Shown: positions 11,594 through 21,107 of the stretch, piece after piece | Layout: every line of letters starts with the position of its first letter | Position numbering within the stretch: position 1 is the first letter of the stretch | NCBI GenBank assembly: GCA_015680685.1 | Contig: MNCI01028403.1 | Span: forward strand, 1,062,776 to 1,107,401 | Direction of reading: 5' to 3' | Source: Gnetum montanum | Taxonomy: Eukaryota > Streptophyta > Gnetopsida > Gnetales > Gnetaceae | Length of the DNA: 44,626 nt | The notes under the pieces: generated by a model | Database searches by the model: none | The model's input: the letters and a program-made list of their open reading frames with translations, nothing else | Told to the model about the DNA's origin: nothing | Made by a program: the position numbers and the translations under genes

Positions 11594-12407
11594 TGATGAG
11601 TCGCCATTTAGTGCACCACGATATCGCGTACACGATATCGCAACCTTGCCACAATATCGTGTACGTGATATCGTAGTCTATCTCCTCGTCTATAAATAAG
11701 AGGTAGACAGTGTAGTTAGGGAGTGATTAGCTTTGAGTAAGTTTTAGAGTTAAGTTTTAGTTTCTATTTTTCTCTCAACCATTTTCCTCCCAGTGTATGC
11801 CTACAGTGTGGTGAATGTAATTGTATGGCATCCCTTATTCAAGTGTGACGTGCTTAGACATGCACATGATCGGCAATAAAGATCGAGATTAATTCATCAT
11901 TGCAGCATTCACTTAGCTTAATCATTTAATTAATTGTTATTTACTACTTTCCTAGTTAATCTCTTCTCACCTTTAAAATCCTATTAAACGTGGAATGAGT
12001 ACGAACTGATTATGAGCATTTAAGTGTGACTACTTGGTAACCTAGTAGCGTACTTAGGATCTACGCTTGGTAATCCCAGTGTTAGTTATGCATGAAGTCC
12101 AAGATGTGTACGAATAATCACACTTAGGCTAGCTAGATTCTCTCTCACCCTTTCTCTCTTAGCTTAGTCAATATTACTTTCCATTGTCCTTAGAAGTAGC
12201 ATTAGCATTGAAACACATCATACACCTCACTCTGGACTAAACCATACGTGACAAAGCTAATACTAGTCCAGGTGGGAAGACAGCGAATTGTGACCTAAGG
12301 CTAACTATCTAGATGCCACAACTAGTCCATCTGCGAAGTTCGACCGGATCGCGTGTGTAATGCTTGTATTCATATAGTTGAGTGTAGGGGTATCTCGCTA
12401 CTCATCA
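11594..12407 (+). repeat. 5' LTR of element B
   Basis: 814 bp, TGATGAG to CTCATCA. The U3 has two 24-bp GATATCG dyads (11618-11641 and 11651-11674). TATAAATA is at 11691-11698 and AATAAA at 11875-11880. Pairs with 19363-20180. Confidence 0.92.
11618..11698 (+). promoter_or_regulatory. U3 dyad array and TATA box of B 5' LTR
   Basis: Two near-palindromic 24-mers, each with a GATATCG-type arm on both sides of a GTACACG or GTACGTG centre, stand directly upstream of TATAAATA (11691-11698). The ACGT centre is the core bound by many plant bZIP and bHLH factors; that link is inference. Confidence 0.6.
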
Positions 12408-12408
12408 T

Positions 12409-12426
12409 TGGCACCATTGCTGGGGA
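12409..12426 (+). other. Primer-binding site of element B (tRNA-Asp type)
   Basis: TGGCACCATTGCTGGGGA, 15 of 18 against the tRNA-Asp complement, one base after the LTR. All three changes are transitions at CpG or CCG positions. Confidence 0.85.
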
Positions 12427-12548
12427 TGGTGCTAGTTATCTAGATTAGTTATATCATACAAGGTCACTGTACAAGAATTAAAGATATATCTTTTAGAAAG
12501 AAATAATTATAAAAAGTCACACATAAATTCACACACAACTTCACAACC

Positions 12549-14510
12549 ATGGCTCTCCTATAATACGATAATAATGTCACACCTAGTGAGGAAGTTCATT
12601 GAAGAACCAACGAACTATATGATAATGAAGATTGGAGTACGCAACTCGAGGTGGGGATTTCTTATAAACATAAACAAAAGCAACATCATCCCAACACATG
12701 AAAGCATAACTTACCCGATGATGATGAACCCCTACTGGCCACTATGAGCTTAACGCGAATACCAGAGTTTGTTCGAATCTCCTGTAGACATCATAAAGAG
12801 AGCCGTCTACCCAGGATCAATTTAAACAACTTTCCCAATTTTTTAGGAGGCTATGACTTAGATCCATAACAACATTTACAAACATTCTACGATGCCTGTA
12901 CATGGAACAACATTGATAACGAGTGGCAAAAACTCAAGCTCTTCCCTATGACACTCGTTGGCCAAGCAAAAGTATGGTATAGATAGTTAAAACCAAATTC
13001 AATACGATGTTGGCCAACAATGGTAGAACTCTTTAACGAAAGATATCAAACCTATGCAAGAGTGTCAGCCTTGAGGAAACAAATCCAAGAGTGGAAACAA
13101 GCATGACATGAACCCTTGGACATGGCCTTAGAAAGATATTATGCACTGTTAAACAAAGAAAGGCTAATGTACCATATCATTGATGGGCTTTGTGATGAAA
13201 CAAGAAAGACCCTAGGGATGTATGCCCAAGGACAACTATATGAACTACGAACCCATCAAGTCCAAGAGCTTATTAAGTAGGTAGCAAAATAAGAAGGAGA
13301 AATGAATAGATGGGAGAGTGTTGAAAAACATCAATAGGACCAAAATCTCAACTTAACAAAGGTCCATGATCATAAAAAGGAGAAATCAACCAATCTCAAG
13401 GTGAAAGAACCATCTTTGCTAGTACAATAATCATTAGAAGAAGTCGAGGGAAATATTAATAAGATGTTGGAATGGACATATAAAAAGTGTGGAGAATTTA
13501 TCGATCTCATTGGAGATAGAGTTTTGACAACCCAAGAAGTATGACAAAGTATCTGTAGATAATCAGAAAAAAGGGATAAGGAAAATAAGAGCTTAACTAC
13601 CAATCATACATATGAATGCAACATATTCCTATACGATCACCCCAAGGGCCAATGCCCAATCTTGTTATATTTATATAAGCATTGGGAAAACATATTACAC
13701 CTAGAGTTCATACAAAGATACTATGTTTGATCACAGTGGCAACAATCCTAGTTGTGGGGGAAGCCACCCCTAAACTAGAGACACCCTTCATACCAGCTGA
13801 ACCTAAATGCTTATCTAGTCCAATACCCTATTTCTCCAATTGGACCAACCTACTCTATCTCACCACATTACCATTATCCTCAATACTACCAGTCCATGTC
13901 CGCAACACAACCACCACCTTGTGCACCTTAGCCTTCTCCTAACTTACAACATTCTCATCCTTTTCCTCCTTCTACATCACCAACAATTTTTCCTAACGCA
14001 CCTGCACCATAGCAACAACCTCAGAATGTTACTTGTTCTACTGTCTCCAATAGCAGTGAGAAGCCTCCTCAACATCAAAAGTATCCCTTCTTTAGAAATG
14101 ATCCTAGGAAGGGACAACACAATTCCGAGGCCACTGCATCCTCCAACTCAGCACAAGTCCCACACTGTGGTGCACTCTTATCTTCGAACCCAACACCTCA
14201 TGTTACTTCATTAGGACCACCAAATAAAACTCCAACAATCATATGACCCAATGAACATAGACGTGGAAGGCAACATCCCGGTCCTTGCATACCATCTTAC
14301 AGTCACAAACATCATAGTGGGTCAACTCTTTACCCAAGAATCACATCTCATAAAGTGCCCCATGCTTACTATAATCAAGTGTGTGAACCCCAATGGGGTA
14401 AGTATGACCAAGTCCCAATATTTCTAACATGCAAGGATCCTCATCTTCCATTTATTAATCCTCACCTTGCTCAACCATTTAGTTATGGGGGATATCCCCC
14501 ATTCTAGTAA
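12549..14510 (+). pseudogene. gag: Decayed Athila gag of element B
   Basis: The ATG at 12549 matches the gag start of C (44342). The N-terminal part carries a TGA at codon 51 (12699-12701) that C shares. The RINLNNFPNFLGGYD segment is followed by a capsid core with AKVWYR, a stop, LKPNSI, then VELFNERY (about 12960-13045), the usual Retrotrans_gag pattern. The ELIK/VAK...EGEMNRWESVEK segment follows near 13268-13325, a Cys/His remnant YECNIFLYDHPKGQCPI near 13611-13660, and then a Pro/Gln/Ser-rich tail to QPFSYGGYPPF at about 14507. At least a dozen stops, mostly TAG, and frameshifts near the tail make it non-functional. It would be the structural protein that packages the element RNA. Confidence 0.8.
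14485..14502. repeat. Perfect 18-bp palindrome
   Basis: ATGGGGGATATCCCCCAT equals its own reverse complement. It arises within the TTAGT(T/C)ATGGGGG motif that recurs in A, B and E. The A counterpart (GTGGGGGAGATGGCC, about 4165) is not palindromic. Confidence 0.7.
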
Positions 14511-15561
14511 CAAGCATGATTAATAACCACTTTTTATTTTCTTTGATTTTACAACTTTTTGTTTTTTAGTTTTTTTTTCAGTTTTCAATTTCTTGTTTTA
14601 TCATTTTATCTTTTTATCTTTTAATGATTTTGTAAGTAATCTCATCTACAAATAAAACACTCATGTGAATCATTGGTTGAGGTGTGTTCTATGTTATCAA
14701 GTCTCGAGTGATCAATTATGTGGATGGTGAGCCCATTACACCCACTCATCCATTCTACAAATAAGAGGTTCTGTTCAAGGGTACTGTGATATTCTTGACA
14801 TTTTTAAAACTTAAAATTAATTTTGTGTTCATTATACCTTGAAAGAAGAAGGATGGATCAAGAGGGAATGGTTAGGGTGTGACATCAAAGGGGCTTGCGG
14901 CTTCTCTTTGGTGACATCTGTGGCAGTTATCATGCAACGTTGTTGTACTAAGATCCTTGTAGATCTCACAAAAAATGGGAGTAAAAGTAATCAAAAGGGC
15001 ACTCAAAAATCCAATGCTATTCTAGGGGGTCCCACTAGAAAGACATGCACCCATGTTTGAAGGTTGGCAGCTTCTCTGGATTCAGTTAGGAAAAAGAAAA
15101 AAGAAAAAGAGAAAAGAAAATGAAAAGAAAAATGCCACAAAACAAAAATCACTCCTCCCTTGAATAAAACACCAAGTGATTGTATGCCTTGTTTTTATGG
15201 TACTCTCATAGTTGCTCATCATGGGATGAAATAATGTAGTGTCACTGATTAGAGAAATGGACTTGGTCTTAATCTTGGAATGATGGGTTAATGGCATATT
15301 AATCATGCTTTACATGCAGGATTCATTGTGCCCTAGGTTAGTTACCTCATGTTCCCATCTCTACAATCCCTTTCTATAATTTGTCTCATCTCACTGTTCG
15401 TTTAATTGTAGCTCGTGTCATGTGTAATGTAGAATTCTTACCTCATTCTAGTGATATATTTACATGTGTGTGTTTTGTGAAATTAGTGCGGATTACAGTT
15501 AACCCTTCAAGTGCTCACAGACACTTTAAGTGTGGTTACACAAGGGCATTATAGGTTGAAA

Positions 15562-15583
15562 CCTGCTTTGGGGAGGACCCACT
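15562..15583 (+). promoter_or_regulatory. Conserved 22-bp noncoding block, copy B
   Basis: Same block as at 5294-5315 with a single C/T difference. About 30 bp upstream lies the palindrome ACACTTTAAGTGT and GTTACACAAGGGCA, which the E copy also resembles. It is 828 bp upstream of the ORF start. Confidence 0.55.
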
Positions 15584-15894
15584 TGTGTAATATTTTGTGA
15601 TTTTCACTTATGACACCGCTCACACACACCATTTCTTACCCTCAGCCTATTTTTCATAACATTATTTCCCTATTATTATTATCCCTCCGAATCAACGTTC
15701 CTATGTACCATCACATAGCCTTTTTCTCTACCACGCAAGGTCCTTATTGATAAAAATCATAGATCATTATTCGTGCGTTCAAAACCATCTAATTACCTTA
15801 GAACCCCTCCATAATAACCCAATGTCCTAAGTTACACTGTTGATTTCAAGAAAATCTTCAAAAATTCGGTATTTTATTGTTGTGGCCAATGTCA

Positions 15895-15933
15895 TTAGGG
15901 TTGTGATATCGCGTCCTATAAACTTATAAATAG
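15895..15933 (+). promoter_or_regulatory. Possible internal promoter, U3-like
   Basis: TGATATCGCG followed by TATAAATAG (15925-15933) repeats the order seen in the LTR U3 (GATATCG arms, then TATAAATA). It lies 478 bp before the env-position ATG. E has a TATATAT on its minus strand at a similar distance (about 24390). No LTR ends surround it, so it is not a simple nested LTR. The promoter role is inference. Confidence 0.4.
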
Positions 15934-16401
15934 GCGATCCCCCCAACACTTAACCTCATTTTCACACTTCATGTGGGGGTAGTTTTTGAAATTTTTCTCT
16001 ACGACTTGCGATTGTGTGACCCTTGCTTTCATATCCATATCTCGCTTGTTGGTACTTTGATTTTAATTTTGTTTGAACCCATTTCCACCCAGAGTGTTCA
16101 ACTTAGTCATGGGGGAGGGACACCTGCCAAATAGCACCTAACTTTTTTGGAATTTATCATCGCCCAAACGAGATTATCCAGGGTAATTAGCTATAACATT
16201 TAGAATAACTATGCCAAAAAAATCATTTAATCCCTTTAGGTACACTGAGAAAGTAAAATGGAAAACCACCTAAGTAAAACAGACTCATTATTAAAATATT
16301 TTGGGCAATATCACAAAGAGATAAAAAAAATTGATTAATTAAGATAAGCAGTAAGGTATAACTTAACTTCAAAAACAACCTTACTAACGCTTGGTCCTAT
16401 G

Positions 16402-16411
16402 TGATTGTAGA
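16402..16411 (+). promoter_or_regulatory. Acceptor-like site at start of env-position ORF, copy B
   Basis: TGATTGTAG abuts ATG (16411-16413). E has the same ATGATTGTAG-ATG junction and A has TGTGTGTAG-ATG. A conserved AG directly before the start suggests a spliced subgenomic transcript, as reported for env-like genes of Athila-type elements; no donor was identified. Confidence 0.5.
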
Positions 16412-19197
16412 TGGCCCCGAAACATGAACAACAGAAAGGTCTTACTCAAGGTGGAAGCAAACGACCAAGGACAGGTGAAGAACAAGTCCTTGTCAGACAA
16501 CATGTAGAATAAGAGGAACAATTGTTTAGTATTCATCAAGAGGACCCTCCTACTATATAGTTTAGGTAGGTAGAAGGAGGAGCTGCTGCAGTGCCTAAAC
16601 AGGGACAACATCTCATGTTGCCCCAAGATTATGTTCAGGATATCCACGAAAGGTCCACATTCACTGCAGTGATTGTGGAGTTAAAATTTGAATCTTTTGT
16701 AGAGTTCACTCCTGAGGCTGTTAGGGATCACCTCAAAGGATCTCCCTTATGGCCTATCCTCTCTGAAAATGGTGCCTGGTACTTAGGGGAGACGTACCAA
16801 TTCTAGCACAATAGGGAACAAGGCACCATTGTCAATTTTGTGGTGTGAAAGTCGATTTCTCCATGCAAGCCATTTCATATGTATTAAACCTTCCAAATAC
16901 AAGGCCCAAGGTTTCTTAGTTATCCACTCGTTTAGACCTCGATGTGCAATGGGATTGGTTGGAAAGGGTGTATGGCAGGGATAAGACATTTGGAGAGTTG
17001 ATGATGGAAGAGAGGATCTACTTCAAAATTTGAATATATCACCTCTTCCCCACGAAGGGCTTAGAGAGAATTTCAACATATGCGGTAAGAGGATGTGTAG
17101 TGCTGATGGGAAAGATTAATGCTAACCTACCCCATCTATACTTAACAAAGATCCTGAGGCGGTTCAAGGAACGGAAGATAGGGAAGCTTGCCTTATCTTT
17201 TCCTTGTATTATTAGGAAGTTGTGCCGACATGTTGGTATCAGAGGATACACTAATGATGTCTTATGAAAAGCCAAAAATGCTTCATATGCTAAATTGTTA
17301 AAGCCACTAGCCACAAGGAAAATCACTGGTGAGATGCTGGAGCTAGAAGAAGAAGAAGAACAGATGGCTGGACCAACTGCAACTCAACTTGAAGGACCCA
17401 ACCAACCTCCAAGTATAGGACCTAGCCAAGAATAGGAAGTAGGGCCTAGCATGGGCTAGGATCAATCACCGCCACTGCAAGACTATAGATCGTCAATGAG
17501 CCATCTTAGGGCCATTGCTAAGATGGTTAGTTGGGGTAGTCGTGATGACACAAATCTCTTTTACGTCATTGATGATGCCATACAGCTCATAGTTTCTTTG
17601 GAATATACAAGGGTTGAGGTTTCTATTCATATAGGAGGAGGGGAAAGTACTTGGTCACAAAAGATCTCAGGAAATGCGACATCTTTCCAAGTGTAATTAG
17701 AAACTGATGAAAGGGCCATTGTGGTGGTCATGCAATGCTAGGATGCCATGGGAGCTGTAGAAGTGGTTGCAGATCACATCAAAGAATCGTTCAATGTACC
17801 TGTTGTGCCACCAGAAGATCTCATAAGAGCACATGATGCTCAAACTTTGGCCAGAACCTCAATGACTCCTGCGGAACATGAGGATGCACTTGATCGATTG
17901 CTACAAATAGGATAAGTAATGACATCTCTATTTGACATATCTTAGGATGTTACGAAAATTTAGTAAAACCTCATTTCCATGAAGGGGAACCTGGTTTTAA
18001 CAAAAGTGAGGGCCGAGCATGCTGATGCAAAGGTGTAGAGATTGCAAGAATAGCTCATGATCCTACAAGTAGCACAGTAAGACCCTTTGCAATTTGTTCT
18101 CGCAGACCAGCTAGATAATTTTAGAATTGAGTAACTAACCAAGCTACTAATGGAGAATAAAAAGGTAGCTAAAAAAAAGAGAAGGTTGTTTGAGATGCCT
18201 CCACAGCATAGGCATAAACGCATGTGCATCTCAAAGCACTCAATGCCTTACAAGAGGAAAATAAACAACTTAGTGTTGACAACCTTCGGTTGACCATTGT
18301 GGAAAAGCAAAAGAATGTTCTTGAAGAACATTGACATTAGTTGTGAGAAAAATTCGTTCGGGTCAACCAAGAGATAAGTCATTTAGCTAGGGAGAATAGA
18401 ACCCTCTCATTGGAGGAGGTACGTGCAGTCTATCAAAAGATAGCCATTGAAATAAGCAAGTGGAAAAATGAGGCTAAATGACATGAAAAGCTAAAGGAGC
18501 ACTTCTGAGACGAAGTGGGAATGTACAAATAGATACTTGAAAAGGAGATCCATATGGCCAAGGCCCACATCAATGCTATCAATGCTTACACACTGACTAG
18601 CATGCCATATTGGACACATATGCCCTTGCCCACCAAGTGGAAGTTAAGAACTGGGACTTGTAGATTTAGGATATGATAGAATACATGGAGTTGGCAAACC
18701 TGCGATATGCCAACCTTGCCATGTTAATAGCAGGGCACCTGAGAATAGAGCTCAAGAAACAAGTAGCCACCACCTATGTCAAATATGAAGCAGAATTTGT
18801 AGAATGTAAGAAGTTGTTACAAAAATTGGAGATTGCAAATTATGAACTTGAGGTGGTGAAGGCAAGCTACCAAGGACAAAAAGGTGTCATAATAGGTTTG
18901 GCTCGACAGCTGGCATATTTTCAAGATTACAAAGATAAAGCTAGAGCCTATGAAGAGGAACGATGAGTGTTTGTGGCTTGGTATGTCAAGGCCAATCAAA
19001 TATTTCCACAATTACCTTGCCCATGGGAGGTGTCGACTCTATCAAACATTGAAACATTAGCATGGATGGCACAGGATCCCCAGATTGAAGAGGAGAAACT
19101 CCAGGCCATCCTTCAATGGCATCAAGCCTGAAGACCTAGAGCACAAGATAAGGGAAAAGCACCTATGGAGGAGCCACCGCCACCAGGAACTACATGA
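16411..19197 (+). pseudogene. Env-position ORF of element B (unknown protein with coiled coils), decayed
   Basis: An ORF of about 930 codons, readable from ATG 16411 to TGA 19195-19197, in frame 1 except 16845 to about 18200, where one base is shifted. Parts in order: a basic/Gln-rich start; HERSTFTAVIVELKFESFVE (about 16644-16703); ISYVLNLPN...WLERVYGRDKTF (about 16875-16995) and IYFKI-stop-IYHLFPTKGL (about 17017-17070), both shared with E; a Pro/Glu-rich linker (about 17330-17440); a long charged region with coiled-coil character (about 18110-18970); and a tail with EEEKLQAILQ and PMEEPPPPG. About 20 stops, mostly TAG. I see no signal peptide or membrane segment, so its position suggests env but its sequence does not. 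E conserves the whole arrangement, so it was once a real gene. No function assigned. Confidence 0.65.
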
Positions 19198-19362
19198 GTT
19201 CCACAAATTTTGTAGTTGTAGCATATTCTTTGTGTTGTGTCTCAATTTTTTTTTCATTTCACACTACTACATAAACCCATTTTCACCATCCAATAATCCC
19301 ATACCTATCCACTATGTAATCATTGTAACTCGAGGATGAGTTTTCATTTAGTCATGGGGATA
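19198..19362 (+). other. 3' UTR and polypurine-like tract of element B
   Basis: T-rich DNA, then GAGGATGAGTTTTCATTTAG and TCATGGGGATA abutting the LTR at 19363. A and E have the same arrangement, marking GTCATGGGGATA as the likely plus-strand primer region. Confidence 0.65.
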
Positions 19363-20180
19363 TGATGAGTTGGCATTTAGTGCACCACGATATCATAGCC
19401 TCACTGCAATATCATGTATGTGATATCGTAGCCTGTCTCCTTATCTATAAATAAGAGGTAGATAGTGGAGTTAGGGAGTGATTAGTTTTGAGTAAGTTTT
19501 AGAGTTAAGTTTTAGTTTTAGTTTTTCTTTCAACCATTTTCCTCCCAATGTATACCCACAGTGTGGTGAATGTAATTGTATAGCATCCTTTATTCGAGTG
19601 TGACGTACTTGGACATGCACATGACCAGCACTAAAGATCAAGATTACTTCATCATTATAGCATTCACTTAGCTTAATCATTTAATTAATTGTTATTTACT
19701 GCTTTCCTAGTTAATCTCTTCTCACCCTTAAACTCCTGTTAAATGTGGAATGAGTACGACATGATTACGAGCATTTAAGTGTGACTACTTGGTAACCTAG
19801 TAGCTTACCTAGGATCTGCGCTTGGTAATCCTAGTGGTAGTTGTGCACGAAGTCCAAGATGTGTACGGATAATCAAGGAATGGATGCTCATCACACTTAG
19901 GCTAGCTAGATTCTCTCTCACCCTTCCTCTCTTAGCTTAGTCAATATTACTTTCCATTGTCCTCAGGAGTAGCATTAGCATTGAAACACATCATACAACT
20001 CACTATGGACTAAACCATATGTGACAAAGCTAATACTAGTCCAGGTGGGAAGACAACGAACTGTGACCTAAGGCTAACTGTCTAGATGCCACAACTAGTC
20101 CATCTGCGGAGTTCAACCAGATAGCATGTGTAATTCTCGTATTCATATGGTTGAGTGTAGGGGTATCTCGCCACTTATCA
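19363..20180 (+). repeat. 3' LTR of element B
   Basis: 818 bp, TGATGAG to CTTATCA (one base changed at the end). One GATATC arm and one full dyad remain (19406-19429), against two dyads in the 5' LTR. TATAAATA is at 19446-19453. The AATAAA position reads ACTAAA (19630-19635). A short GGAATGGATGCTCATCA segment near 19878 is absent from the 5' copy. Confidence 0.92.
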
Positions 20181-20185
20181 ATTTT

Positions 20186-20862
20186 CCTTTCAGTTAGAGT
20201 TAGCGAGGTGAAAATTGTATGGTTTAACTCTTAGTGAGGTATATGATATATTGATGTTGTTTGGCTAGAAATATCCTAAGTGCTAACATGGTAAAAATGA
20301 TTATAATTTCTAAGTCTAAGTGCAATAAAACTTAAAACTATTCTATCTTAATGAAAATAAGTATCCATTCATGATTTTCCATACATGTCCTAGGCTAATG
20401 CAACTATTACTGGGATTACCAAGTAACTTCACTACTGAGCGAATCAAGTGAAGTCATTATTGGGTTACTAAACAGTTACACTTTATGCTCAAAACTAGTC
20501 ATACTTATTCCACCTTATTAAGAGATATTGAAAAGGTAAATGACTTTTTAAAATTAAATGAATAAATAAAAGTAAACATGAAGAAAAAGTAGAATTATGT
20601 TAAGTGAATAGCTACAATGATGAGAGAAAATCTTGATCTTTATTTTTGTTCATGAATTGTGCCCAGGAAAAATTCACTCAAATAAGGATTCTATATAACT
20701 ATAATCTACCACACTACAAACATTCACTATAAGTCTAATACATGAAAAAAAACTATAATAATTTTTTTAAATTTTGGCCTCTACATTACATCTATAATGA
20801 CGTATGTAAAGCTACAATATAATAATTATGATATCATAGGCTTACATAGAAAGGTTTTATCA
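20186..20862 (-). repeat. Proximal part of E 3' LTR
   Basis: Minus strand: starts TGATAAAACC at 20862 after GTCATGGAGATA, with a GATATC site, AATAAA at 20644-20639 followed by GATCAAGAT as in B and C, then TTACTTGGTAATCCCAGTAAT. It breaks at the B insertion and continues at 11593. Confidence 0.85.
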
Positions 20863-21107
20863 TATCTCCATGACTAACTAACAACTCATCCTTGAGTTAA
20901 AACAAAATGAGTATAGATTTCGTTACAAATTTGAGGGTTATGTATAGAATTTGTGATTATGACCTATATACATAAATGAATTTACTATGAATGCAGCATT
21001 GTGGTTTTAATGGTGTTTACAAAATTACCATGTAGCACATGATTGACACATATGATAAAAATATATCAAAAAAAAATAAAATAAAACATCAAAGCTTGAT
21101 ATAGTTT
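20863..21107 (-). other. 3' UTR and polypurine-like tract of element E
   Basis: On the minus strand it ends CAAGGATGAG...TAGTCATGGAGATA, aligning with the sequence before the A and B 3' LTRs. No coding signal. Confidence 0.6.

Larger units (their letters stand above)
14511..16410 (+). other. Noncoding interior of element B where pol is missing
   Basis: 1.9 kb. It starts just after an 18-bp palindrome (14485-14502), runs through T-rich DNA and an A/G-rich tract (15089-15135), the conserved 22-bp block (15562-15583), a U3-like TATA segment (15895-15933) and a TTAGTCATGGGGGAGGG tract (about 16105-16121). The open frames at 14839-15060 and 15082-15306 show no recognisable motif. Confidence 0.6.
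11594..20180 (+). mobile_element. Element B: Athila-type element, gag and env-position ORF, no pol
   Basis: 8587 bp with LTRs 11594-12407 and 19363-20180 and a target duplication ATTGT (11589-11593) / ATTTT (20181-20185), one base changed. The interior has a PBS, a decayed gag, about 1.9 kb of noncoding DNA, an ORF of about 2.8 kb in the env position and a polypurine-like tract. No protease, RT, RNase H or integrase reading was found, so any movement needed pol from another copy. Over one 120-bp stretch compared by hand (12001-12120 against 19755-19873) I count about 11 LTR differences, mostly transitions. Confidence 0.88.

Noticed and set aside
13840-14214. Leu/His-rich 124-codon open frame
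   Set aside because: Out of frame with the Pro/Gln-rich gag tail of B, which occupies the same DNA.
15895-16120. A nested solo LTR inside B
   Set aside because: TATA and GATATC motifs fit, but no TGATGAG/CTCATCA ends or target duplication were found around it.
16411-19197. Calling the B ORF a viral-type envelope protein
   Set aside because: Only its position suggests it. No signal peptide, membrane segment or fusion motif is visible, and coiled-coil composition dominates.
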